Shown here: positions 12,701 through 20,422 of the stretch, one piece after another
How the letters are laid out: each line of letters opens with the position of its first letter
How positions within the stretch are numbered: position 1 is the stretch's first letter
Source: Spongilla lacustris
Taxonomy: Eukaryota > Porifera > Demospongiae > Spongillida > Spongillidae
NCBI GenBank assembly: GCA_949361645.1
Contig: OX442416.1
Coordinates: 10,607,869-10,671,868 of the forward strand
Length of the DNA: 64,000 bases
Reading direction: 5' to 3'
Position numbers and translations under genes: made by a program
Notes under the pieces: generated by a model
Told to the model about the DNA's origin: nothing
Databases searched by the model: none
What the model saw: only the letters and a program-made list of their open reading frames with translations

Positions 12701-15700
12701 ATTACATTTTGTGTGTAGAATCTTTGTACCTTCTTGAGAAATACATTAATAAATAGAACGGTTGAAATGCAAAACATCCACATTGTCAATTTTTCTAGTC
12801 CTAAAATAGATTTCTCTAAATGATATCATTGCTTGCAGTGGCAAAATTGATCCTCCACACCAGAGTACACACCCATACAAGTGCACACCCACACACCACA
12901 CTAGTGCACACCCTTACATGTACACACCCCACACTAGTGCACACCCTTACATGTACACACCCCACACCAGTGCACACCCTTACATGTACACACCCACACC
13001 AGTGCACACCCTTACATGTACACACCCACACTAGTGCACACCCTTACATGTACATGTACACACCCCACACTAGTGCACACCCTTACATGTACACACCCCA
13101 CACCAGGATCACCCCACACCAGTCCACACCCTTACATCTACACTGTACACACCCCATACCAGTGCACACCCTTACTTGTACACACCCCACACCAGTGCAC
13201 ACCCTTATATGTACACACCCCACACCAGTACACACCCTTACATGTACACACCCCACACCAGTGCACACCCTTACATGTACACACCCCACACCAGTGCACA
13301 CCCTTACATGTACACACCCCACACCAGTGCACACCCTTACATGTACACACCCCACACCAGTGCACACCCTTACATGTACATGTACACACCCCATACCAGT
13401 GCACACCCTTACATGTACATACCCCATACCAGTGCACACCCTTACATGTACACACCCCACACCAGTGCACACCCTTACATGTACACACCCCACACCAGTG
13501 CACACCCTTACATGTACACATCCCACACCATTGCACACCCTTACACGTACACATCCCATACCAATACACACCCCATACCAGTACACACACAACAAATCTC
13601 ATCTACTTGCATTTGCTGAGAAGAGTAGTATCAAATGCATGCGTATGGTTAATAATCATTTTTCAAATTGGTTATAATACATGTAATTGGATGAGCCTTT
13701 TGCCCCAACATCACTTAAAAGAATGATGTGACACTGTTATTCATCATGTTTCATGAGTAAAGCAATCTTTTTCTTTTTTTAAAGCTCTTCATAATCAATT
13801 TATCCATTTACCCCTAATATGCCACATGTTACATTCACTAGTGAAATGACTGGCTACCAGGGGGTACAAGGGCAGGAGCTTAACTATTCCACACGGCTGT
13901 ATTCGTATACCCAATCCATGGCTGTAGTGTGGGACACTGACCATGACCTGTGTACCAAGCCACATGTAGGACACTGCAGTGTCTAGGCTTGGCCAGCTTC
14001 TGACTGCCCTCAAACCAGTGGTGTCTCTTCACATGTGCAGCTCCTTTATATTACATGTACAACCAGTGCTTCAATTCAATCATTTGAGTACCCAAATGTA
14101 ACATGCTGCTTGATGTAGATATCTCTAGCCACTTGCATTTATGCACCCAAATTACACTACTTGGATCACTAATCAATAGATAGTGATCCATTTATGGTCA
14201 AAATGAAGGGATAAAACATACCAATCACATCCAGCAACACCAGATCACAGAGTTTATCCCACAAGTGTACATAGGAATGTGTAGATGGGACACACCCCAC
14301 ATGTATACAACACCCACAAGTGCACAAGGGCCACACTTTCCAAGTGTAGAAGGGACACACCCCACATGTATACAAGGGACACACCCACAAGTGTACAAGG
14401 GACACACCCACAAGTGTACAAGGGATTATTTATTTAATGAGTAAATGAATAAAAAATACAAGGATGATGCAAAGAGATGTACACATTGACAGCACACGTG
14501 TATCTAAATTCAGGTCAGCAGTTGTTCGCTATTATGACTGAGTGAATGCAGTCCACCTACCATTCTTTATATATATGCTTATGCATGGACCTCAGATTAG
14601 CAATATCATTGAGGGGATGTGGGTTAGATTAGATATGGATGTGTTTGAATGGAGTTGAGAGTATTCCCCAGAAGCTTTCCCAGGCATATAGGCTCCATGG
14701 TATTAGACACATTTTGATCCCATTTAACAAAACATTAAACCAAGTTTAGTACCTAAACCACCACATACATGTAGATGTATGCACCTCCATGTGTGCATAA
14801 GTTCATCTAGCACTGCATGTAACTTCATTTTAGGACGTGTTATAGGCATGCATTCAATCATCATTCCTTTCGTGTTCATATCTAATGACTTTTATCAATT
14901 CATAAATTACATCACACAACAATGTAAGACTGTTTTGAACCCCCCCCCCCTCTTACCCCAAGTGAACTGCCTATTATAACTGACACTGATTGCATGCATG
15001 GATGTAGAGATACATGTACATGGACTGGGTTAGTGTATGTAGTTTTATTACACACTTTTATATGTGTGGTGCTACTGGAGCATCTTGACACTCATTACAT
15101 TTACAGGCTAGTTTGTAAAAGTACATGTTTTACACATTTATTTGGTCCCTTTTACCTTGTCCTTATCTGACATTGGCAACATTGCAAGGCATTATACAGT
15201 GTAGCAAGGCATAAGCACAATTTGTACTAGTTGATTAAAACACACATGAACACACTGATACAATTAGTTGACACCTCTGTTAGTAAAAAGTATTTTAATA
15301 AGGTACTCCCCACGGCACATCTGTTTCTACTCATTACAAATCAGGTTGTAAGCCATTTGTAGTGACATTTCTACTTCATAAATCTTGTTCACACCATTGA
15401 GCTGGCTCTGCTCATAGTGTGGCATAGGGTTTCTAGCATAGTAGAATGACTAGGACTGAATAATCCACATCAATCAATTGTGATAGCTAGAGTCTAGTGA
15501 AGAACAACTTCATCCAATGAATACTGGTCGCATGAATCCACATCAATCAATTGTGATAGCTAGAGTCTAGTGAAGAACAACTTCATCCAATGAATACTGG
15601 TCGCATGCACATGGCCAATGATCACAAGTGCATAGCGTTGGGTTGGGCATGTGTTCCTATTGCTATGGAGAGCTACATATATGGCAATTGGGTTAAGAGG

Positions 15701-18700
15701 CTCAGGACACACTTGTATTTTGCCTGGCCATTGGTTCTTCACAACACCCCACGTCCAAGGCGGTGAATATTAAATGTAACCCAGATGTGGGCCATTGCAA
15801 CCTTAGCTTTCCATGCACTGTGTAAAAAGGGCTGTTATACACTAGTGTATAACATCAATTAGCGGTGTATAACACTGCGTATTGAGACGTTATACACACG
15901 TATACGCAATAACGTCTATATACACACTGTTATACAGTAGTGTATAACAATACCTTTTTCATAGTGATGTGATAGAACCATTTAGTATACATGTAGGTTC
16001 CATCTGATTAGTTCTGGTTATGTGTTCTATCAAATGAGTATTTTATTAAACGAAAGTTAATTCTTTATGAACGTTATTGAAAAGCCATACATCAAAACTG
16101 ATATCTGACTTTAGGTATGTCTAGCCCTTACCCCACAGACAAATTTCATACATGCCATTAATGGAAGTGCTTCAAACTGTTTGATTTGTTACTACTGCCT
16201 TCAGTTTGTTGCTGCAATGGGACAGTTTTGTGACACCTCTCAGATATGAGAAATTAAGCCAGCTCCTAGTCATTCAATACAAACAGGCAGATATGAAAAA
16301 GTAAATAGTGGCATTGGTTGTTATTAATAGTTTTAAAATTGTGGCACAATTCTTTAAATGTTTTGACTACATTTTGTCAAATCTATAACTCCAAAACGAT
16401 CAATTATTACCAATGTACCAAATAAGAAGCATTGTGTTACTGTATTATATATTTGATGCATGGAAGGTTTCCAGATATACAAACTACTTGTGTTCACTAG
16501 AACCATTACTACAAAATTGCATTTTTCCCTTACATGAATTTTTTTTCTAGATTTTCAGGTAGTACAGCTTAAAATCATGTCTGACTTCTTAAATTGAACT
16601 CTGTGTAGTGAGATTGTTTCCATCCTCCATATATGTATGTGCTGGATCTACATGTGTGTATTTGTACTTTTTTTAAATGTTATCTATTCATTTTAATACC
16701 TTCTTAATAAATTTTATTCAAGAACGGTATCACTCCACTGGATGTGGCAATTCATAACGGTCACTATGATGTTATGCAGATATTATTGGAAATGGGAGCA
16801 AACTACTCATCTGTAAGTGAACCGTCTATGATAACTGGGTAGAGATAAATGGACTGGGTTAGTGTAGCTACTTGCATTACAGCTTGATGAAATTGACGTG
16901 CAGAAGCTAATTGAATTCATTGCATCAATAGGTTATTGTTTATCAATATGATAACATTTTATAAATAAATACCTTCAACCTGAATGGAGCAATAGTTGCA
17001 ATAGTACCACTTCTGTTTAGTACATGTGCAGCTGTAAATGTGATCATTTTATAAAGATCAGTTGCTTTCTCAAAAAGGTTATTAGAAGTATAGTTAGACC
17101 CCAAAATCAATTTAGTTCCAGTCCCAATGATTGCTGTGTAGCTTGTGTTTGTATGAACACTGACTCCTTTCCAGGACGATGATTTTGTACATATGACAAT
17201 TGCACCAAGGTTGCCTACAGCACCATTTGTAAGTTGAAATTATGGTAGTCATAACTCACTTAACATTTATAGATGGTGAGTCTCTGGATTGAGTATTTAT
17301 TGGTTTCTTCAATCCCTTTTCATCAGCATACTGCAATTCCACCGATTAGGAGAAGTCAAAGGCAACCACATGACATGTTACGGTCCTTATTGGCTGACAT
17401 GAATTTGGGGGACACAGTTCATGTAAGTTCACTATTGCTTCTAATGGTATGTCAGAGTATAGCTTGCAACCTCCTAAAGTTGCCTAATTATGTTACTTAA
17501 TGGAGAAAATCAAACACGTTTAATTTTTAAAAAGTGCTTCTAGCATATAACTAAGGGGCTACCAAGGTGTTGATTATGAAAGCACTTTATCTGCCAGACT
17601 ACATGTATCGACATTTGTGGTGTCTTGAAATCAGTATTACTCTGAGTCTGGATTTAGAAATCAGTTGAATAAAATTAATTCACTGTTTTACTGAATTTAC
17701 TGAAATGCACCTGCATATTTACAAATGTATGTAAGCTTATATTGGATAGTATTTAATGTATCAAAAACAAGTGTTCAGAAATTGAACACAGTATGTTGTT
17801 TGAATACCATTTTAGCTCTGCGGTCCTTAACTAGCGCGAGTCACTTCTTTTGCAACACATTCAGTGTAGTTGCATTTTTAAACACATAGATCAAAATAAA
17901 ATGAAACAGTTCTCCATAACATAATTTTCATGCATATACATGTATTATAGAGTAGATGGCAATTTAAAAAAAGAGAGCTAATCAATTAATAACTCATCAC
18001 GTATTCCAAACACAAATGGAGCTGATCTTGTTTTGTATCCACTAGACACGTCACATTTACACTAATATACACGTACAGGAGTGAGGACCACACACTACAA
18101 ATTACACTGCAAGGCCTGTAGCCGTAAGATGGCGGTGAAGCTGGCTTTGGGCAGGCATGACATTAAAGTTAGGAGGCATGCATTTTATGATGGGGATATT
18201 CGTGCTAACAACTGAGTATTTCCTTATTAGTGATACGTTAGTACACTACATTTAGGCCTGCGGTAAAATGCCACTCCCAAATGCTTTTCACCAAAAATTC
18301 CAATTCACCTGCATTTCGCAACACAAATTCACGGTCTCAAGTATCAGTGCTTACACATGTTTGGAAGTGTACAGGATGTTACTAAAACAAGTTTGCCAAC
18401 CATCAGAGTAGATGTTACAGGGACGATCGGACTCAACGGTTAATTGCAACGATGCAAAACCAGTATAGCAACCAGCATGCCTAGCTGGCTTATGCTGCTA
18501 CCTGTGCAACCAAATAAGCTACGAGTCATGGCACATAGCCTCATTTGGTAGTATTCCAGTGTCTATAAATACAAAATGCGGACATTTTAATGTGCAATTA
18601 GAAAGGTGCCATTATTCTTGTGGAATTTTTTCAACAGCCGAGACTGCATGTACATGTACATCTAATTTTTAACGCATAATAAATCGACAAGTGTAATAAC

Positions 18701-18872
18701 CTGAAATATATGAAATGATATAACTCAGTGGTTAGTGTTATTTTGCATTCTTTTCACTTACCTGGCCCCTCTGCAGCATACACCCACATTGGAGGAACAA
18801 TGGCCTGGAGCAAAGGAATTCGTGCATGAAACAGTGCAAAAATTGTCTGGAAAGTCTGAGAGAACACAATGA
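3698..18872 (+). CDS. Ankyrin-repeat protein gene, 3' part (seven exons)
   Basis: Gene model built from splice sites. Exons are 3698-3796, 8519-8617, 12407-12505, 16723-16812, 17175-17228, 17327-17422 and 18777-18872, all phase 0, giving 209 codons plus a stop. The first three exons are 99 bp and each encodes one complete 33-residue ankyrin repeat (TPLH-like turn, then NGHLDVVKKLIEAGANVNQA). The fourth encodes a degenerate 30-residue repeat. The last three encode a basic and polar tail without a recognised domain. Ankyrin repeats are protein-binding scaffolds, so a cytoplasmic adaptor role is likely but not shown. The start of the gene lies outside the window or was not recognised. Introns of 3.8-4.7 kb between the ankyrin exons are filled with the 33-bp minisatellite and duplicated blocks. 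No 5' exon or partner domain is visible, so the full protein may carry more repeats. Confidence is high for the ankyrin exons and lower for their joining into one transcript. Confidence 0.75.
3797..3988 (+). repeat. Conserved intron module after ankyrin exon, copy 1
   Basis: The sequence after the donor (gttggtgtggcatcagtgct, then a block ending in gataagcaaccagaagg and ggttcctt) recurs after each ankyrin exon: 8618-8860 and 12506-12730. It also recurs without an exon at 6086-6160 and 10736-10930. In this copy it is interrupted at 3988 by a transposon and resumes at 5411. Confidence 0.85.
3989..5410. mobile_element. 1.42-kb non-autonomous DNA element (CCCGGG ends)
   Basis: Terminal inverted repeats begin CCCGGGGGAAAAATTTGGCG on the left and, read from the right, CCCGGGAAAAAATTTCACG, followed on both sides by GTTGCAACGCGT. 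The element splits the conserved intron module: the undisturbed form (ggttccttaccatgaaggct, as at 10877-10896) shows the empty site, with TT on both sides as a probable 2-bp target duplication. The ends are packed with GTTGCAACGCGTTGC-type palindromic motifs. The inside holds a threefold direct repeat beginning actcggctgcaggatccact (4290-4600). No transposase was found. Confidence 0.75.
5640..6085. repeat. 33-bp minisatellite array, copy 4
   Basis: About thirteen 33-bp units with scattered short units, including a variant containing cacactggcatggtgcacac (5970). It lies directly before the exon-less copy of the intron module at 6086, so this is a duplicated intron segment in which the ankyrin exon is missing. 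Confidence 0.95.
6086..6361 (+). repeat. Conserved intron module, exon-less copy
   Basis: Contains the gatattgttatcaaacatttt and gataagcaaccagaagga blocks found downstream of ankyrin exons, but the sequence to its left is minisatellite rather than an ankyrin exon. Next come a GT-rich stretch (6180-6230) and a block homologous to 5525-5640 (from cataaatctagaacagtgtg to ccagagaaatgagatacaca). Confidence 0.75.
6362..8063. repeat. 33-bp minisatellite array, copy 5 (1.7 kb, with higher-order period)
   Basis: The largest array, about 50 units. Rare variants recur at fixed spacing: the tgaacaccctt variant starts at 6719, 7271 and 7625, and the ataccagtgcatgtacac variant near 6862 and 7414. This shows a 552-bp and then a 354-bp internal duplication. 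The 384-codon open frame across 6652-7806 is a repeat artefact, not a gene. Confidence 0.95.
8085..8340 (+). pseudogene. Retrotransposon C-terminal fragment (REL-type lineage)
   Basis: The frame near 8130-8336 reads LTKLSKKMATQLCRPLIEVS and ends in YSRLSLILMRQNARAILAR. It aligns by eye with the C-termini at 28350-28490 and 57480-57630. This is the tail of the second lineage of endonuclease-bearing non-LTR elements in the window. Only about 80 codons remain and the upstream part is frameshifted, so it is a truncated relic lying inside an ankyrin intron. Confidence 0.6.
8519..8617 (+). CDS. Ankyrin exon 2 (one repeat)
   Basis: Acceptor ccattag, donor aag/gttggt, exactly 33 codons in phase 0. 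It encodes DGYSPLYAASQNGHLDVVKN then LIEAGANANQADK. It differs from exon 1 at few positions, and both the coding and the downstream intron sequence are shared, which indicates recent tandem duplication. Confidence 0.9.
8618..8860 (+). repeat. Conserved intron module, copy after exon 2
   Basis: Same order of blocks as 3797-3988 plus 5411-5450: gttggtgtggcattagtgct, catgcatgatattgtcat, gataagcaaccagaaga, and a tail ending in tttgtggcaaaattgatcat. Confidence 0.85.
8945..9355. repeat. 33-bp minisatellite array, copy 6
   Basis: About twelve units, more diverged than in copy 5, with units shortened around tacatgtacacacccctata at the start. It precedes an A/C-rich low-complexity stretch at 9440-9660. 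Confidence 0.93.
9356..10605. other. Non-coding intron sequence
   Basis: Holds a cacacactcacacac-type simple stretch (9490-9560), a GC-rich segment with no recognised domain (9900-10100), and at 10290-10570 a copy of the block also found at 600-1080. The block at 10140-10200 (atccacattgtcaatttttc) recurs at 12770-12830. No exon was recognised. Confidence 0.6.
10606..10735. repeat. 33-bp minisatellite array, copy 7
   Basis: Four units ending directly in the phrase attgtgcatacattgactag, which normally lies about 60 bp downstream of an ankyrin exon. The array therefore replaces the exon in this module. Confidence 0.92.
10736..10930 (+). repeat. Conserved intron module, second exon-less copy
   Basis: Near-identical to the modules after ankyrin exons (cattgactagctcactatgt through gataagcaaccagaagaagg to atgaaggctagtcttacatg), but no ankyrin exon precedes it. 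The uninterrupted ggttccttaccatgaaggct here documents the empty site for the transposon at 3989-5410. Confidence 0.85.
10931..12299. other. Non-coding intron sequence with a 27-C tract
   Basis: A C homopolymer lies at about 11221-11246, preceded by gcccgtagccaggggggtgc, a phrase typical of decayed repeat ends in this window. Positions 12118-12265 are the duplicate of 1930-2095. No coding sequence was recognised. Confidence 0.55.
12300..12345. repeat. Single 33-bp minisatellite unit upstream of ankyrin exon 3
   Basis: Little more than one unit (CACACCAGTGCACACCCTTA) remains about 60 bp upstream of the ankyrin acceptor. It shows that the satellite sits in the upstream intron of the duplicated module. 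Confidence 0.85.
12407..12505 (+). CDS. Ankyrin exon 3 (one repeat)
   Basis: Acceptor ttaccag, donor atg/gttggt, 33 codons in phase 0. It encodes FNSTPLHLASQNGHLDVVKK then LIEAGANVNQAKM, the copy closest to the ankyrin consensus (STPLHLAS intact). The last codon is ATG, where the other two copies have AAG. Confidence 0.9.
12506..12840 (+). repeat. Conserved intron module, copy after exon 3
   Basis: Carries gttggtgtggcatcagtgct, the cattgactagctcactatgt block, the gataaacaaccagaaggag block and the atccacattgtcaatttttc block in the same order as the other modules, with small deletions. Confidence 0.8.
12853..13590. repeat. 33-bp minisatellite array, copy 8
   Basis: About 22 units, several one base short in the acacccacac segment, and some with a doubled catgtacatgtac. 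Open frames of up to 285 codons across it are repeat artefacts. Confidence 0.95.
14276..14425. repeat. Variant short tandem repeat (tgtacaagggacacaccc)
   Basis: Six degenerate copies of a 21-24 bp unit containing gtgtacaagggacacaccca. It is the same variant that opens array copy 2 at 2105-2200, here without any standard 33-bp units. Confidence 0.85.
15462..15607 (+). repeat. Perfect 73-bp tandem duplication
   Basis: A 73-bp segment beginning aatccacatcaatcaattgt occurs twice in immediate succession (15462-15534 and 15535-15607), identical as far as can be read by eye. This is a recent duplication or an assembly artefact. Confidence 0.9.
15816..15966. mobile_element. 151-bp MITE, CACTG ends, ATG duplication
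   Basis: The ends read CACTGTGTAAAAAGGGCTG and, from the right, CACTATGAAAAAGGTATTG. They are flanked by ATG on both sides (15813-15815 and 15967-15969), a 3-bp target duplication. CACTR termini with 3-bp duplications are typical of CACTA/EnSpm elements. The interior is a set of gttatac...gtataac palindromes. A shorter relative lies at 20062-20149. Confidence 0.75.
16723..16812 (+). CDS. Ankyrin exon 4 (degenerate last repeat)
   Basis: Acceptor tattcaag, donor tct/gtaagt, 30 codons in phase 0. It encodes NGITPLDVAIHNGHYDVMQI then LLEMGANYSS, an ankyrin repeat diverged from the three duplicated ones and probably the C-terminal capping repeat. Unlike them, it is not embedded in a minisatellite module. 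Confidence 0.88.
17175..17228 (+). CDS. Ankyrin gene tail exon 5
   Basis: Acceptor ctcctttccag, donor ttt/gtaagt, 18 codons in phase 0 encoding DDDFVHMTIAPRLPTAPF. No domain was recognised. It is included because phase, splice sites and position fit exons 4 and 6. Confidence 0.65.
17327..17422 (+). CDS. Ankyrin gene tail exon 6
   Basis: Acceptor ccttttcatcag, donor cat/gtaagt, 32 codons in phase 0: HTAIPPIRRSQRQPHDMLRS then LLADMNLGDTVH. The first half is basic and the second looks like a short amphipathic helix. No known family was recognised. Confidence 0.65.
18777..18872 (+). CDS. Ankyrin gene terminal exon 7
   Basis: A strong pyrimidine-rich acceptor (cctggcccctctgcag) opens 31 codons in phase 0, HTPTLEEQWPGAKEFVHETV then QKLSGKSERTQ, followed by TGA at 18870-18872. 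The sequence is helical and charged, with no known domain. An ATTAAA at 19041-19046 could be the poly(A) signal. A more distal alternative last exon cannot be excluded. Confidence 0.5.
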   Translation, partial: HTPTLEEQWPGAKEFVHETVQKLSGKSERTQ

Positions 18873-19125
18873 GAATGTGAACAAACGTATTGATAGCTAG
18901 TAGTACACACTGTTAGTAGACTCCCAGTGACTTCATGTGTGCTATGCAACGTGTGCCGTGAGAGCTTTATTTGTGTAGGTGTTAGATTAATCCCCTTCTA
19001 GTATTCATATTGTTAGGAAGTGCTGGATGCCCTTGTCAATATTAAAGACAGTGTGAGTGTTCATGGATTATCATGTATATACATGTACATGTACTACGTT
19101 TTAAGCTGCGGGATATCGCGTTTAA

Positions 19126-19876
19126 CCTTTAATCTCCCGTCGTCCTACGCGTAGGATTAGCGTCCTACGCGTAGGACGCAAGTTAAAATTAATTTTTAGC
19201 AAACTCATACGATCAAAAAATAAACCAAAATCTCATTGCACTGTAGAAATGGTTATTAATTCAGGAAATATTTTTACTTTCTTGCAATTCTTCAAAGGTT
19301 GTCAAATACAATCAATACTGCATTGCTAAAAGATGTATTTGCGGTAAATTGCAAAGCAACTAAAAGTACCAAAAAGTAATGTTAGGAAGATCAGAGCAAC
19401 ACTAAGCACATTAAAAAGTACATTGAAAATTGCTAGCTCCACAAGCTTATGAACGATAGGTATTTGTCAGACGCATGTTGCGAGAATAGCCAAGTGAATG
19501 GACAAAATCTTGAAAACGTACAGTGCGTTTTCGGTAAAAATGACAAAATCAATTAGAGTAAAAACACTGCCGTAGAATGTATAAAGTAGCCCACACATTA
19601 TGCTTCAAAAAACATTTTTTTAAAAGTGATACTTGTTGTACTTTTTTCTGTAACAATTAAATTCTCTACATAATGCATTTTTAAGAACCGTATCTGTTTA
19701 TTTGCATCGTGTAACCAAGGGTGTGATTTAAAAAATAGATGGACAATTGGTAAATTTAGCATGATAGACACATCAAACAACAGTAGAGAAATGGATGCCA
19801 AAAAACTGCATTTCTATTTATAATGAATTTTCAAATATTGGTCCTATGCGTAGGACTTGGACCTGGAGAATTAAGG
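19126..19876. mobile_element. 751-bp piggyBac-type MITE (TTAA flanks)
   Basis: Bounded by TTAA at 19122-19125 and 19877-19880. The ends are CCTTTAATCTCCC and, from the right, CCTTAATTCTCCAGG, followed on both sides by a GTCCTACGCGTAGGA-type palindrome that is doubled on the left. A TTAA duplication with CC-starting termini is the piggyBac signature. The interior has no transposase (short AT-rich frames only), so the element is non-autonomous. Confidence 0.75.
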
Positions 19877-20061
19877 TTAACCGCGCTTATGTATATTCCA
19901 AGGTATTGAGCACGAATAAAAAGCTTGGGTGCTTTGCACCAAGTGCAACGAGTTAATTTTGTATGGTATTGTGCATGAATACCTTAAATAAAAGCCGGTT
20001 AAGTTTACCATGGACAACATATCACATTCAATCCCATATACCATCCAGTCCTAGCAATTTA

Positions 20062-20149
20062 CACTATGAAAAAGGTACTGTTATACATTAATGTATAACA
20101 GTATGTATATAGACGTTATTGGGTATATAACAACCCTTTTTACACAGTG
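20062..20149. mobile_element. 88-bp MITE, CACTATG/CACAGTG ends, TTA duplication
   Basis: Begins CACTATGAAAAAGGTACTG and ends in the inverted form CCCTTTTTACACAGTG, flanked by TTA at 20059-20061 and 20150-20152. It shares both ends and the gttatacat palindrome with the element at 15816-15966, so it is an internally deleted member of the same CACTA-like family. Confidence 0.75.
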
Positions 20150-20422
20150 TTAATGGTAACAGCATGCAGTCTCCTAGCTTCAGATGCTAAGAAGAGGCAG
20201 ATGAGTAACAAATTCCTGGAAGATACAAATGTAATATCTTCTGCTACAAGTACAATGATAATGATTTTAACGTATACTATTTTTAAAAGGGAGTCAACAG
20301 AAGGATAATACAATACAAAAAAAAAAGACAAAGAACTTTAGAAAAGCTGAACCACTTATGTGGTGGAAAGAACGTGAAATGCTTTATGGTAAAAAAAAAT
20401 CCTGATTCAACCGCTCCTTCAG

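Larger units (their letters stand above)
13591..16722. other. Intron between ankyrin exons 3 and 4
   Basis: No exon was recognised in about 3.1 kb apart from the repeats listed separately (14276-14425, 15462-15607 and the MITE at 15816-15966). The sequence is AT-rich, with scattered acatgtacatg motifs and a short C run near 14941. Confidence 0.6.

Noticed and set aside
1..13590. CRISPR-like array
   Set aside because: Units are directly contiguous with no unique spacers, and the sequence is clearly eukaryotic.
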